64,000 nucleotides of DNA from Scortum barcoo (taxonomy: Eukaryota > Chordata > Actinopteri > Centrarchiformes > Terapontidae): assembly GCA_023238725.1 (NCBI GenBank), contig CM041538.1, positions 3,130,182 to 3,194,181 of the forward strand. Direction: 5' to 3'. Shown in pieces: positions 49,164 to 63,441 of the stretch. The position numbers were made by a program, and so were the translations under genes. Under the pieces are notes generated by a model that made no database searches, had not been told where the DNA came from, and saw only the letters and a program-made list of their open reading frames with translations. How positions within the stretch are numbered: position 1 is the first letter of the stretch; each line of letters begins with the position of its first letter.

Positions 49164-49167
<4 letters not shown>
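44651..49167. other. Non-coding sequence, nothing recognised
   Basis: A (GA)n run at about 46804-46826, a G-run at 47501-47509 and T-runs near 47738-47750. No exon, RNA gene or element ends supported. Confidence 0.45.

Positions 49168-49220
<53 letters not shown>
49168..49220. repeat. (CT)n microsatellite
   Basis: About 26 CT units. Ser-Leu and Arg-Glu open frames across it are artefacts. Confidence 0.96.
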
Positions 49221-49225
<5 letters not shown>

Positions 49226-51059
49226 TGCCTCTTTCTCTCCCTCCTCTGCCTTGGAAAGAGACGATCCAGAAATAAGGCCATAAATAAGAAATCAACGGCC
49301 TTTTCTGTCCCACCACATTACAGGCTTTTGATGTATGCTTTCTGCAGTAGTATTACTCACCAGCCTCAAACCAATGCTATAATCTTTCCCCCTGCCAGAT
49401 TGATTTCAGTGGCAGTGACAACAGTGCAGAGAGGTGTCAGATCTGTACACTGTAGGCCATTTTCCAAATGCTAGCAAAGTTGCGTATATAGGGACAGCTG
49501 CTTAGGTAGATTAAGTAAAATGCCAGATTACATATAGGCACAGAGGTGTGAAAGCCAGAGGTGTAGTGCCATTTGGTTAAGTATTGAAGTGCACTTATGG
49601 CACTCACGCACCGTTAAGTTTGATTTGTTTTGAAGGTAATGTAACCTTTTTGTTGGCTCTCCTGCATGGCATACGCTTTAAAGATAACTGGGTCTTCAAG
49701 TGCTTCAAAAAAACAGATATGAATTTCAGCTCATATATGCAAATATATATGAGGTATGAGGTAAGACCGAAAACGTGGTTCTGATGTACTCTGGCAGCAC
49801 GACACCCAAAAATACTGGGGCCAAACGGCAGAGCTCTGTTTTAAATTCTAATCATCTGCATTTTAAGGTCAAATTTAAAAACCTGCACCTGTTAAAATTG
49901 CATTTTAAGCCACTCAGGAGGAGCACAGCAAGTTCCAAACATGACAAATTATTACCATATGAAGTTGTTATGCTCAGTGTAAAGAGTTTCCTATTTACAC
50001 ATTCAGCAGACATGAACAAGCATTAAGTCTTGTCTCAGGCAACCTGGCAAATGTCAGACTTTTTAGCTCTGTTTTCTCAAACAGATAGTAAAAATATAGA
50101 TCGGAGTAAATCTCTAATACAGCTTATGTGATTTATATATTTGTGCTCATCTATGGAAACCAGAAAAAAAGGCCATTCATGTCACGATTCAGCAGCTTTT
50201 AGCCAAAATAGCTACATATTGGATCCTGATAAGCACCAAAAGTGAATTATTAGTTCTTGGCTTATGGCCTGACTTTCTAGCAAATCTCTTTTGAATCTCC
50301 TTCAAAAAGGAACTAACACATTCACTCCTTACTGAAGGTAATAACTAAATGATTTTATCTGCCTCTCCACTACTGGTGGGAAGTTTGGAAAAATCACTTT
50401 CAATATGTTTGTCCTCTTCATGAAAGAAAAAATCAATTTGATTACATAGCAAACATGAGGGCTGCTGTTGTAAAGTGGAGTCTCTCTGTCCTTGCCATGT
50501 GGCTTCAGCTTCTTTCCAGTAAGTATACTGATAAAATATTACAATAAAATAGCATCTGTCAATGTGAGCGGACTGAGTGGGTGCTGTTTCCTCACCTGAC
50601 CCTGTAGTATGGTCGCTGGCAGTCTGCCTTTCACTCTCAAATCTGGTCTCAGACAGGCTGACCTCCAACACATTCAACCTGTGAGGGCCTGGAGAGAGAG
50701 GCTGTGTGTGTGTGTGTGTGTGCATGCATGCGTGCAGTGTGTGCATTCATTTGTCTGTGTGATGTGTGCGACTAAGTGGATGAACTGGGTACTGAGGTTA
50801 TCATCCAAGAACCTGCTCAACTGGAGACAGACTTAGGGCTCACTGGCCTGAAATGAAGCAGGTCAGCTGGAACACACACATGCACACACACACACACACT
50901 GAGATAGCCGTGACCGTATACTGCACTACTGACCTTTACTTTCTCCTCCATTATTCGGCCATGGAGCAAAAGGCCCTATTGTGTTTATACACAACAGGAA
51001 TTCAACATCCTTACAAAATACATGAAGAAATCATATAAAATACATTCAGCTATTATATA

Positions 51060-51067
<8 letters not shown>
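49221..51067. other. Non-coding sequence, nothing recognised
   Basis: A short (TG)n run at about 50704-50722 and a (CA)n run at 50876-50899. No gene supported. Confidence 0.45.
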
Positions 51068-51147
<80 letters not shown>

Positions 51148-51151
51148 TATA
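51068..51151. repeat. (TA)n array left of the truncated Tc1 copy
   Basis: About 35 TA units, then ACACAC and a few more TA units, running directly into the Tc1-like remnant. Confidence 0.95.
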
Positions 51152-51545
51152 AATAACAACACAATGTAACTCCAAGTCAATCACACTTCTGTGAAATCAA
51201 ACTGTCCACTTAGGAAGCAACACTGATTGACAATCAATTTCACATGCTGTTGTGCAAATGGAATAGACAACAGGTGGAAATTATAGGCAATTAGCAAGAC
51301 ACCCCCAATAAAGGAGTGGTTCTGCAGGTGGTGACCACAGACCACTTCTCAGTTCCTATGCTTTCTGGCTGATGTTTTGGTCACTTTTGAATGCTGGCGG
51401 TGCTTTCACTCTAGTGGTAGCATGAGACGGAGTCTACAACCCACACAAGTGGCTCAGGTAGTGCAGCTCATCCAGGATGGCACATCAATGCGAGCTGTGG
51501 CAAGAAGGTTTGACTGTGTCTGTCAGCGTAGTGTCCAGAGCATGG
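51152..51545 (+). mobile_element. Truncated second copy of the Tc1-like element
   Basis: This stretch is nearly identical to the reverse complement of 1845-2215 in the first element, with only two small indels noticed. It lacks the outer 30 or so bases of the inverted repeat, and it ends inside the transposase gene just after GTGTCCAGAGCATGG. The transposase N-terminus (from MVTFECWRCFHS) is present, but an extra A at about 51512 shifts the frame after ARRF. Both cut ends lie against (TA)n arrays. Confidence 0.92.
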
Positions 51546-51575
51546 AGTGTGGAGCATGTATGTGTGTGAAAAAAA

Positions 51576-53879
<2,304 letters not shown>

Positions 53880-53973
53880 ATGACAGCAGAAGCCATTCTC
53901 CGCCTGGTCAATGATCCTGTGCTGCCATTTTACCCTCTGGACATTGCGCTGGATGTTCAAAACAAACTCAAAG
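53880..53973 (+). CDS. naaladl2: Single exon, NAALADL2-like (M28/PSMA-related) protein
   Basis: A 94-base exon between a good acceptor (TTTCTACAG) and a GT donor (AAAG/GTAACA). It gives 31 codons plus one base, with peptide parts MTAEAILRLVNDPVLPFYPL and DIALDVQNKLK. This fits the start of the C-terminal helical (dimerisation) domain in transferrin-receptor/PSMA-like proteins, and the wording suits NAALADL2 best: Leu-Pro-Phe followed by an Asp-x-Ala-Leu motif. NAALADL2 is a type II membrane protein whose peptidase activity is doubtful. Its gene is very long with large introns in other vertebrates, which agrees with one exon standing alone here. No neighbouring exons were located. The Met that opens the exon is internal to the protein, not a start. 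Other members of the family are the alternative. Confidence 0.65.
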
Positions 53974-55059
53974 GTAACACTAATTATGATTTATAACCAA
54001 TGAACTAATGATAATGGTAATGATGGTGGTATGTGATGACATGCAGTTTTAAAAACTTTGTTTATCAGGTAGTCATGTTGAGATTTAGATCAAATAAAAA
54101 AGATCTAGTAAAAACAATTACTATATACATAAAAAAAACTAATGAAATTAAGCTTTAAAATTGCCTTGGTAAATAAACTTATTTGAAAAGATGTATAGAA
54201 ACTGAAACTAAGATTTGGGTGCACATGGAGTATCTAAGGTTACAGAGTTATTGAATGGTGCACTAAAGTAGCAAGATTTGAGTGATCAAAGAGATGTGAG
54301 GTAGTTCAGTAACTTTAGCAGTAGAGCTTTATAGATATGTATCATGAAATGATTATTTCTTTCACTCAGTATAGAAATCCACTTTTGCCATACAGAGAGG
54401 AATGATAAGTATGCAATGTAGCTAAATGTGGACAATAATTTGGGGACTAAAAATGGAGAATTCCTAAATAAATTTTGCAGTAAGAGAAAGAAGCTGAGGC
54501 ATTGGGGACTTTCAGCTCTGGTAATTATGTCCAGCTGGACATTCTGGAGCAGACATTTTAAACTGAAAACTAAGAGAAAATTATGGTTAAAAGGAAGAGA
54601 AGTTATTACAATAAGAAGAGAGGGCTATAATGTACTAATTTGATTTAGCCTTCCTAGTCTGCCTTCCTAAAGAAAAACTACAGAGAATTATCATTTCAGG
54701 CAATGTTCGTGCAATAGTGAAAGAGCCTGAAAAAGCAAATAAGTAGCTTACAAAAGTACCTCATAGTTTACATTGCAGCACCTCGTGAGGAGATTGGGTA
54801 GACTGTGAAACTGTGTGTTCTTATGTAGGCTTTGTGTTTAGCTGGCTAGCATAAGGACAGCCCCTGATCGCAAAAACACACGACACACACTTACGGTGAC
54901 AGTTTTACAGTGATGGAGTTTCATGCAAAGTAATTGGAAAGAAGTGGGAGAAATATGTTGACTTTTTGGAGTTTGGAGGTTTTGAGAGTGATATCTAATT
55001 CTGTACTTTGCAGTAAACAGCAAGAGTTTCTGATTTTAGACAAAACACTGCAGTGCATG

Positions 55060-55090
<31 letters not shown>

Positions 55091-55201
55091 GTGTGTGTTC
55101 AGTGGCTGCTGTTTTGCCCTTTTATGCAGAGGTATAACTCATCCCCACTGGCCAGCCAGCCTGAGCATCAATCCCTAATAAGCTTTCCAACAAACATGAG
55201 C

Positions 55202-55238
<37 letters not shown>

Positions 55239-56353
55239 ACACTCACACAGAGCAAAATGACATACTATGTACACACACACACACACACACATATAAATCT
55301 CTCCTCTCATGATTCCACACCACAGTGACCTCTATTCCTGCATTTAACACCTTTTCTCTTTCTCCTGTAACTTTAGCCCTTCACAGACAGCCCTCAGAGA
55401 CTATGTCATTTTCTGCTCTCTTTTTGTTGGATCGCTTTATTTCTTTTTTCTCTCTCCAATTTTCTCAGCCCTCTGTTCCCTCTGTCTTTGTTTTCCTACT
55501 TTTTCCTACAGTATTGTCCTTGGGATTAGCGTAGAACTCAGTGCCCTTTGTTTGAATTGCACGCTGGTCTATTTAATTAATTGCTAGGACAGAAATTGTA
55601 ATCTTTTAATTTTTAAGTGGATTCATCTCTATAAGATTGGCGATATTTTCAATGTAATGGAGTTATGTGCAAAAAAACATAATAATGTAATGTGTTCTGA
55701 CAAGGTACACCTGAAAAAAACACCAAAATTACAGAAGCATGTTGTGTAAAAGGCTGCACCATCTTGCAAGCAGATAAATCATTATCTCTAAATTGTTAAT
55801 CCTGCTCACAGAGAGATTTAAGTTAGAAAGTCTTGTTTTCTTCCACCTCTGGCAGTCCCTCAGTCTGTACATCATATTAGAAAACTGTTCAGGTATTTGC
55901 TAAAATGTTGGCACAGGGTGATCACAAGAAGAAGATATTAGTCTACACAACATGACATTCTACCTCCAGTGTAAACAGGGAGTTAAAAGTACTGGAACAC
56001 CTGTACCTGAAACACATGGTCATTACACAAACCACACCACCAATCAAGAGGGTTCATTTACTTTTTTGATATGTCAGTTTTAAATAATAATTTGGCACCT
56101 TTATGTATGACAAAAGCTAAGGAAAGATTCCGAATAGTGGTCAGGGCTTATAACATATTAGTGAGAATTAGGCAACTAAAACACTTGGTTAAGGTTTGGG
56201 AAAGATTCTGGTTATAGTTGATAAAAACACCAAAATTACTATAGTTGTCCATGTCTCAACTTCAGTCTCCTGCATTAAAGACAGACAGGTTACACACACA
56301 TATAACACCTCAACTTTCACATTCTTAGTTTCGGCACTGAACATAAATCATTA
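53974..56353. other. Probable intron with (TG)n and (CA)n runs
   Basis: Microsatellites (TG)n at 55059-55085 and (CA)n at 55203-55239 and 55270-55291. No exon with the expected downstream NAALADL2 sequence was found. Confidence 0.5.
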
Positions 56354-56389
56354 GGTTCAAAATGGTCCAATATTGGACCATTTTGAACC
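56354..56389. repeat. Perfect 36-bp palindrome without spacer
   Basis: GGTTCAAAATGGTCCAAT is followed at once by its exact reverse complement. A partial third copy of the word ACCATTTTG follows to the right. Confidence 0.97.
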
Positions 56390-58676
56390 ATTTTGTCCTC
56401 AGGATAGGTCCTGGACTATGGTCCATTTTTTACTTTAAGCAAACCTCCAAACCTGTTATAATCTAATTATAAGACTTGAAATACATTATACTGTGGCTGA
56501 AGGATTACTCACTATGTCTGCAGTCAAATTGTTTTATTGTCATGTGGTATTTACAGTGTATAATAAAGCAATTAAATGAACCCAAATAAAGCTATGTAAT
56601 GAATTAAAAAAGAAAATATACTTTACAGGCAACAGACCACATGGAAACACTATTTCTGTGCAACAATATGATGTATATGTATGAAGTTTAAGACATACCC
56701 AATGTAAATGTCTTCTAATGGTCAATATCAATTACTATCTTCAGTAATTATCTTAATCTTCTTAGGTCTGGGGCAAATAATAGAATTTGGGTGCTGTGAG
56801 CTATGCGAGATATAGATGTATGTTGTTAGACTTCAGGCGCAGTAGGCATAAAGTGAAATGTGGGGTACTGGTTATTTGTGGAGGTGCAACCTTGGCAAAG
56901 TGTTATGTGCTGTATCACAAATACTGAGACATGTTTAATTTACAAAAGTGGTCTTCAGTTTATGAGTTTCATAAAGTGATTTGCATATTTATCACTAGTA
57001 TGCAACATGCATACTGTAGTGAGAAGAACACCACCCTTTAGTCAAGGTCTAAATTGAACCTTTTGTAAAATTAGATTACATTCAGAAGTTAGCACGCTTC
57101 ACGGCCTCTCAGGTCTTCTGAACCAAAATCAGCTTATTCAGTCACAGTCTCAGAGCATGCAAAGACTCCTGTCCTTGAATGTTAAGATGACCTTTGAAAG
57201 AGGATGCGCAACGGAGGCTTTGACACATTTAGCCTGCATGCATGTAAATTCAGAATGAACAAAATGTTACGTTCCTTTTGTTATGCAGCAAGAAAAATCC
57301 AAAGGTACAGGAGTTGTCAAGAAGAGTGAGGTTTATGAATAGATAATCAATAAAGTATTTGACTTGTTCTGTTCCACATAAGTTATGGATTTACAATGAG
57401 AAAATGTACACTGTATAGAATTAATTCTTCATGCTCCAGATAGAATTAATTATTATACCAATGTCGATCATCATTTATACATTACAATCAGAGATTGAAA
57501 GATATTGACGGAGAGACACTCTCCATCACATGTACCGTAGCTCCAACTTCAAGTCTCATTCATTGTACCACTAAGGCAATTGCTCACTGGCTCAGGTTCA
57601 CTGGCTCTGTCTAAGCATGTAAGCACCGTCCCATTAAGGCCTAGATTGAGTGGTTATGCTTCCCTATCTGAGACTAATGGACAGATTATGACCTGAGAAG
57701 GAGAGATGACTGATTATTATACCTGCCTGTAGCCTCTGTCTGTTTCTTCATCACTTTGTCCCTTATTGTACCCCCATTTCTGCTCCTCTCTATAAATTCA
57801 ATTCAAAGGCACTTTATTGGCATGGAAGATACACTTTCTTGGCAAATTTGCACATCAGTCGTGAGATGAAGAACATTGCTCCAAGTGAGCATCAAGGCTA
57901 TCCTCCAGTGAAAACAAAACTTGCAACATTAAAGTAAGCAATTAATTAGCAACTTTTGCTTAATGTTGCTGTTGGATCTATTCTCTCATTATCTAGATGA
58001 CTGGTCGACAGTATGAAGATCAGAGTACTTTATCATTCACGGACACTCTCTTCAACTCCTACCTTGCTGGAAACTGCCCTAACAATCAACTGGCGAGTGA
58101 CATATCCCTGAAAAATTTCAGTTGAAATGAAAACCTTCAGTAGCGATTGTTAGGAGCAGTCAGCTTAAAGTTTTTCAGAGTAATCAAAGACATTTTGGAG
58201 TCTCTTTAAATGTTACTTACATCTTAAATCTTACAACCATCAGTACAATGCAAACAAGCTTTTAAGCTACTAAGCTTTGATTCAGCTCCAGCTGGTAAGA
58301 ACAGTCATCAATGGGCTCAATACCACACACATAAAGATGACACAGAAGTAATCAGTGTAACAAGAAAGGTCAGAAGAAAGGTCATGGTCAAAGCTGGAAG
58401 ATCAGGCAATCATGCAAACAAATCCAACAAGGGGCTGGCAGGTCTGGCAAAACAGGATTCAAAAATCACTGGAATGCTCGGCAATGTACACAAGACAATC
58501 TGACAGAGAGTGAATGAAACTGGACTGAGTACTAAGGGACTAATGAGCAAATGAGCTGAAGGTGAGCAGGTGGGCAAAACCAGGTATGGGGATTTTTTTA
58601 TTGAGTCTTTATTAAATCAGCAGACTGAGATCCAGACCTCTTTTCCAAAAAAGACCTGAGAACAAGAAAGATTCAC
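56390..58676. other. Non-coding, with a retroposon tail near 57795
   Basis: ATTCAATTCAAAGGCACTTT and ATTGGCATGGAAG (about 57797-57832) resemble a minus-strand 3' tail common among fish retroposons. Nothing else recognised. Confidence 0.4.
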
Positions 58677-58681
58677 AGAAC

Positions 58682-59095
58682 TGTTAGGATCCCTGTCTGT
58701 CTCCCCTGTGTTTGTTCTCCCGTTCTCCCTTGTGTGTGAGTTTGTCTCCCTCTGTCTGTTTCTGTCTGTCACGTCTGTCTGTTGCCGAGGAAGATGAGGA
58801 GGTTACTCCATGACACCCATTACCACACCTGGGCTGACCTGAGAGTCATCCTGCAATCAAGCCATCCACTCCTCAGCAGTATTTAACCACCGGTTCATTA
58901 CATCATTCTCTTCTCTGCCAGATTGTTCGGTTACCCTCCTTGACACCTGGTTTGCCGTATCTACCTGCCTGATTCCCCTTGTCTTCCTTCTGGCTTTGTC
59001 TCCCCCTGCTCAGTCCTGTTGTGCACACTCCAGCCCAGCTTGGATGTCATCTCAGCCCTCTCTTCACACCAGCTCCTCTCCACTGCTCCTCCTAG
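58682..59095 (+). repeat. 5' LTR, truncated at its 3' side
   Basis: Starts TGTTAGGATCCCTGTCTG. It lacks the poly(A) signal and terminal part that the right LTR retains, and joins directly to gag sequence. Confidence 0.78.
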
Positions 59096-59511
59096 GCAGA
59101 CTTTTGAGGGACTCACTTTTTCTGCTTTTCTCAAGAAATTCCGTCAGGTTTTTGAGGTTCCAGCCTCTCCCTTCAGTGCTTCCTCCCATCTCTTGACTTG
59201 ACATCACCTAGGGCCGGCACTCAGTGGTGGACTACACCCTGGAGTTCCGGACCTTGGCAGCTGAGGTAGACTGGACCGAGGATTCATTGTGCGCCGCCTT
59301 CTACAACGGGCTTTGTGAATATCTAAAAGATGAACTTGCATATCGGGAGGAGCCCGCTGGGTTGGAGGCTTTAAAAAAATTAAGAGGAAGTATAGACTCC
59401 CGATTACAGGCTCGCCAGCGTGAGCGCCGTACTGGTCCAGTTCTCCCTGGGACTCCTAAACCATCTATGGGAACACCACGAACCCTGCTGGTCCGGCTCC
59501 CAAAACCCTGA
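59096..59511 (+). pseudogene. Gypsy gag fragment
   Basis: Capsid-like gag of the Ty3/gypsy retrotransposon-gag family. One piece (about 59096-59201) has FEGLTFSAFLKKFRQVFEVP and ends in a stop. After a frame change the second piece (59224-59511) has VDYTLEFRTLAAEVDWTED and AAFYNGLCEYLKDELAYRE, then an Arg-rich end. These match the conserved middle of gag that packs the particle shell. The N-terminal part and the CCHC zinc knuckle are missing. Confidence 0.82.
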
Positions 59512-59744
59512 GCGTTATCCAGCTCCTTGTCAATTCTGCCCCCAATACACCCCTCATCATGGGGTTTTCCTGACTGGCTACCCATAACCCCCATATAGAT
59601 TGGGCCCAAGGCAAAATTCTAAATTGGAGTTTGCATTGCCATGAACATTGTCTGCAGTCCGCATTATCACCAACAGGTGGAACTCCCATACCATCTAACC
59701 CTCCAGTGGAGCCAGTGGACCTGTCCTGACTTCCCCCCGTCTAT

Positions 59745-61000
59745 CACGATTTAAGATTTAGTAAAGATAAGGTACTCTCCCTGCCACCTCATCGCCCCTA
59801 TGACTGCACTATAGATTTGTTGCCTGACGCTGGCATCATCCGCCCCTCCAAATCTCCCGTAGGGGCAGGAGTCTTTCTTTGTTAAGAAGAAAGACTCATC
59901 TATCAGGCCATGTATTGACTTTGGACTAAATAACATCACTGTCAGAAACAAATATCCCCTGCCTCTAAGACTCTGCTTTCACTCCCCTTCTGAGTGCCAC
60001 CATATTTACAAAACTGGACCTCCGTAACGCATATCACCTGGTGCGAATCCATGAAGGGGATGAGTGGAAGACGGCGTTCAACACCCCTCTGGGCCACTTT
60101 GAATACCGGGTGATGCCGTTCGTACTGACTAACACCCCCACCGTCTTCCAGGCCCTCATTAATGACGTCCTCCATGATTTCCTGAACTGTTTTGTCTGTC
60201 TATCTGGGTGACATTCTGATTTATTCCAGAAACCTGTCTGACCATCAGCTCCTCGTCCACCAGGTACTACTGAGGCTGCTGGAGAACCGCCTCTTCATCA
60301 AGAAGAAATGCAAATTCCACGCCTCTCAGGTCAGCTTCCTCAGGTTCATCCTGAAAGAGGGTCAGGTGCAAGTGGACCCTGAAAAGGTGATAGCAGTAGC
60401 AGAGTGGCCAACCCCGACCAACCAGAAGCTCCTGCAGTGTTTCCTGGGATTTGACAATTTCTACCGGCACTTCGTCCGCAACTACAGCCAGGAGGCGGCC
60501 CCGCTGACAGCTCTCACCTCACCGTCCTGCCCCTTTACTTGAACCAAGGAAGCAGAGAAAGCCTTCAACCGCCTTATGACACATCTCAGCTCCAGTCCTG
60601 ATCCAGCCCTGCAGTTTCTGGTGGAGGTGGACGCTTCAGATGTTGGAGTGGGGGTGGTGCTCTCGCAAAGACAAGGCCCAGACGCTTGGCTGCCTCCCTG
60701 CGCCTTTTTCTCCTGCCGCCTTTCTCCAGCAGAGGCTAATTACGACATCGGCAACCGGGAGCTGCTGGCAGTCAAGTTGGCGCTGGAGGAGTGGCGACAC
60801 TGGTTAGAGGGATCGACACAGCCCTTCATGGTCTGGACCAATCACAAAAACCTGGCATATATCCAGGGCTATAAGCCAGGTGGGAACTCTTCAGCCACTT
60901 TGACTTCACGCTCACTTTTCGCCCCGGCTCCCAGAACATCAAGCCTGACGCCCTCTCCCAGCAGTTCAGCATGGAGGAGAAGGCACAGGAAGAGGAAAAC
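59745..61000 (+). pseudogene. Gypsy reverse transcriptase and RNase H, disrupted
   Basis: The reverse transcriptase begins near 59745 (PPHRPYDCTIDLLPDA), continues through frameshifts with IFTKLDLRNAYHLVRIHEGD and TAFNTPLGHFEYRVMPF, and enters another frame at the active-site loop. There it reads Tyr-Leu-Gly-Asp (60201-60212) instead of Tyr-Leu-Asp-Asp, so a catalytic Asp is lost. FLGFDNFYRHFVRNYS marks the connection region. A TGA at 60540-60542 precedes the RNase H part, which has LVEVDASDVGVGVVLSQRQG with its first Asp and NRELLAVKLALEEWRHWLEG with its Glu. The frame is lost again near 60880. Copying the element would need enzymes from another copy. Confidence 0.88.
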
Positions 61001-61092
61001 ATCCTCCCAGCGTCACAAGTCATTGCTGTCCTCACGTGGGACATTGAAGCGGCCATTCAGCAGGCCCAACCAGACCCGGGAGGAGGGTCTGG

Positions 61093-62095
61093 TTGCTGCA
61101 CTGCGCCCATTCATCTAAACTCTCCTGCCATCCTGGAATCAATCTCAGTCTTGTCAAGCGCTATTTTTGGTGGCCATCTATGGATGCTGACACCAGGGAT
61201 TTTGTCCAGGCCTGTACCATCTGCGCCAGGGGTAAGAGCTCACACCAGCCACCATCCGGCCTCCTTCAGCCCTTTCTGGACGGCCCTGGTCCCACATTGC
61301 CCTGGATTTCGTCACTGGTTTGTCCCTGTCCGATGGTAACAGTCATTCTTACCATAGCCAACCGGTTCTCGAAGGCCGCCCACTTCGTTGCCCTCACTAT
61401 ACTCCCCACAGCCAGTGAGACGGCAGATCTCCTCACCACCCAAGTTGTACGCCTTCACGGCATCCCACTGGACGTCATGTCGGACCGGGGTCTGCAATTC
61501 ATCTCACAGGCATGGCGATTATTCTGTAAGGGGCTGGGGGCATCAGTGAGTCTCGCATCTGGTTTTCATCCACAGTCCAACAGCCAGACGGAAAGGACAA
61601 TTCAGGACCTGGATTTGGCCCTTCGTTGTGTCACCGCCACCAGCCCGAGTACCTGGAGCACATGCCTACCTTGGATCGAGCTCTCTCATAACTCCCTGAT
61701 TAGCTCTGCCACTGGACTTTCCCCCTTTGAGGCCTCGCTAGGGTACCAACCGCCGCTTTTCCCTTGCCAAGAGCAGGAGCTTGGCAGTCCCGTCTGTCCA
61801 ACATCACCTCCAGTGCTGTAATGCAGTTTGGCACAGGACCCAGGCAGCTTTGGAGGCTACGGCTCTGAGGAATCGATCGGCCGACAAGCACTAGTCTCCA
61901 GCCCCCCAGTACTCAAGGTCAGTCTGTCTGGTTATCCTCTAAGAATATTCCCTTAAAGTGCGAATCTCACAAGTCTCCCCATTACCTTGGTCCATTCGTT
62001 ATACAAGAAATCATTAACCCCTCTGTTCGCCTCAAGCTGCTCCATCTATGAGAATCCACCCTACCTTCCATGTGTCCCAGATAAAGCCGGTCGCC
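61093..62095 (+). pseudogene. Gypsy integrase, disrupted
   Basis: The N-terminal zinc-binding region is visible as KRYFWWPSMDADTRDFVQAC with the Cys pair of the CTICARG knot. The core follows in one open frame to 61821: VILTIANRFSKAAHFVAL, then GIPLDVMSDRGLQFISQAW with the second catalytic Asp, and HPQSNSQTERTIQDL with the Glu. The region of the first catalytic Asp reads out of frame (PWISSLVCPCPM), so the triad is incomplete. After 61821 the frame shifts, and the C-terminal part survives to about 62095 (YLGPFVIQEIINPSVRLKL and MRIHPTFHVSQIKPV). The sequence after that, where a chromodomain would follow if this lineage had one, has been replaced by the truncated LTR. Confidence 0.88.
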
Positions 62096-62098
62096 ACA

Positions 62099-62401
62099 AG
62101 TCCTGTGCACACTCCAGCCCAGCTTGGCCGTCATCTCAGCCCTCTCTTCACACCAGCTCTCTCCACGCTCTGCCTGCCCGCCTGCTCTGCCCCTTCTCCG
62201 CCAGCCACACGCCAAGCTGCATCCACCACCAGCCTCCACCCGGTAGAATCTGGACACTCAACTCTGACTATATTCAGACTGTCTGCTACCTGAATTTATC
62301 TTCCATTAAAGACTGTTTCTTATAACCGTACCTCTGGTGTCTGGTCTGGTCTTGAGTCTGCATCTTGGGGTCCTAGCCTAGTCTTGCCTGAAACCTTAAC
62401 A
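62099..62401 (+). repeat. 3' LTR, truncated at its 5' side
   Basis: Keeps the poly(A) signal ATTAAA and the end CCTTAACA, but lacks the U3 start. It begins inside the stretch AGTCCTGTGCACACTCCAGC shared with the left LTR. Confidence 0.78.
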
Positions 62402-62406
62402 AGAAC

Positions 62407-63164
62407 ACAGTCAAAACAGAAACAAGGCAATAACAAGGAATTTGAAAGAGTGTTGATGGAGCAGCATGACAATACATCCAGACAGACGTGAAGAGTCAAC
62501 TCCAAAAAGTTACTTAAAAAGACAAAAGGGAACCAATGAGGAAATAAAGAGTTGCCAGGTGTCGGGACAGAAGATCTCATTTAGAGTTTGTATCCATCTT
62601 AAATCTCTGTTTAAGATGCATGTACAAAATTATTTAGTAACATCACAGCCGGTAAGGAAGCAAAATTTGGCCCACTGTGAATGGACTTAAGTAGTCAAGT
62701 ATGAGACATCATGGTCTAGGAATTAAACTTTTCAAATAAATAGTATTTTCATATTCATAAATTCTGGATTTTTCAATGAAAGAAAGGAGGTGAATCACAT
62801 TGTGTCTATACTTATATAATATACAAACTATTATATAGCCATTGGTTATACACCTATTACTTTCCTTTCTTTAAGACTGTTGGAGTAATAACATCTGTTC
62901 TACAAAATCATTGTGCAAACATAATTGTACTCTGCCAGTATTTATTGTTAAAACACAATTTTAAGATTTTGGTAATATTTAGTCAGGCAGTTTGAAAATA
63001 AATATCTTAAATAATAAGAAAGCCAAGAAAAAGCAAGAAAATGAACAACATAAACATAACAATTATTGTCAAACAAAATAATTAAATTTGACTTGTCCAA
63101 AAAGTAGTTCGAAGGCGTGTACACTTTTATGGTCCTATGACTTAAATAATGACTTAAATGCCTT
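62407..63164. other. Non-coding sequence, nothing recognised
   Basis: AT-rich, without exon or element ends. Confidence 0.5.
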
Positions 63165-63173
63165 TCATATATA

Positions 63174-63246
<73 letters not shown>

Positions 63247-63330
63247 GTGTGTGTATGTGTGTGTATATATATATGTATGTATATGTATGTATAAATGTAT
63301 ATGTATATATGTATATATGTATATGTACAC
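63165..63330. repeat. (TA)n/(TATG)n compound microsatellite
   Basis: About 35 TA units pass into TATG/TGTA variants. Ile-Tyr frames on both strands are artefacts. Confidence 0.95.
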
Positions 63331-63441
63331 ACAAATAATTAAATAAACTTATTGTTTGTGATGTATAACTTAAATATTTACCTTAATGTTAATCAAATGT
63401 CACCTAAATCATGTCCTTAATGTTTATTCTATTTACACATA

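Larger units (their letters stand above)
58682..62401 (+). mobile_element. Ty3/gypsy retrotransposon, decayed, with intact 5-bp TSD
   Basis: The unit starts TGTTAGG and ends CCTTAACA. AGAAC is directly repeated outside both ends (58677-58681 and 62402-62406). Inside, in order, are gag, reverse transcriptase, RNase H and integrase fragments, which is the gypsy order. Each LTR is incomplete: the left keeps the U3 side and its TATA-like TATTTAA (about 58880), and the right keeps the R-U5 side with an ATTAAA signal (62305-62310). They share about 70 bases (59012-59083 and 62099-62170). The protease and the primer-binding site are not visible, and frameshifts and stops break every domain. The element cannot move by itself. 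Confidence 0.92.
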
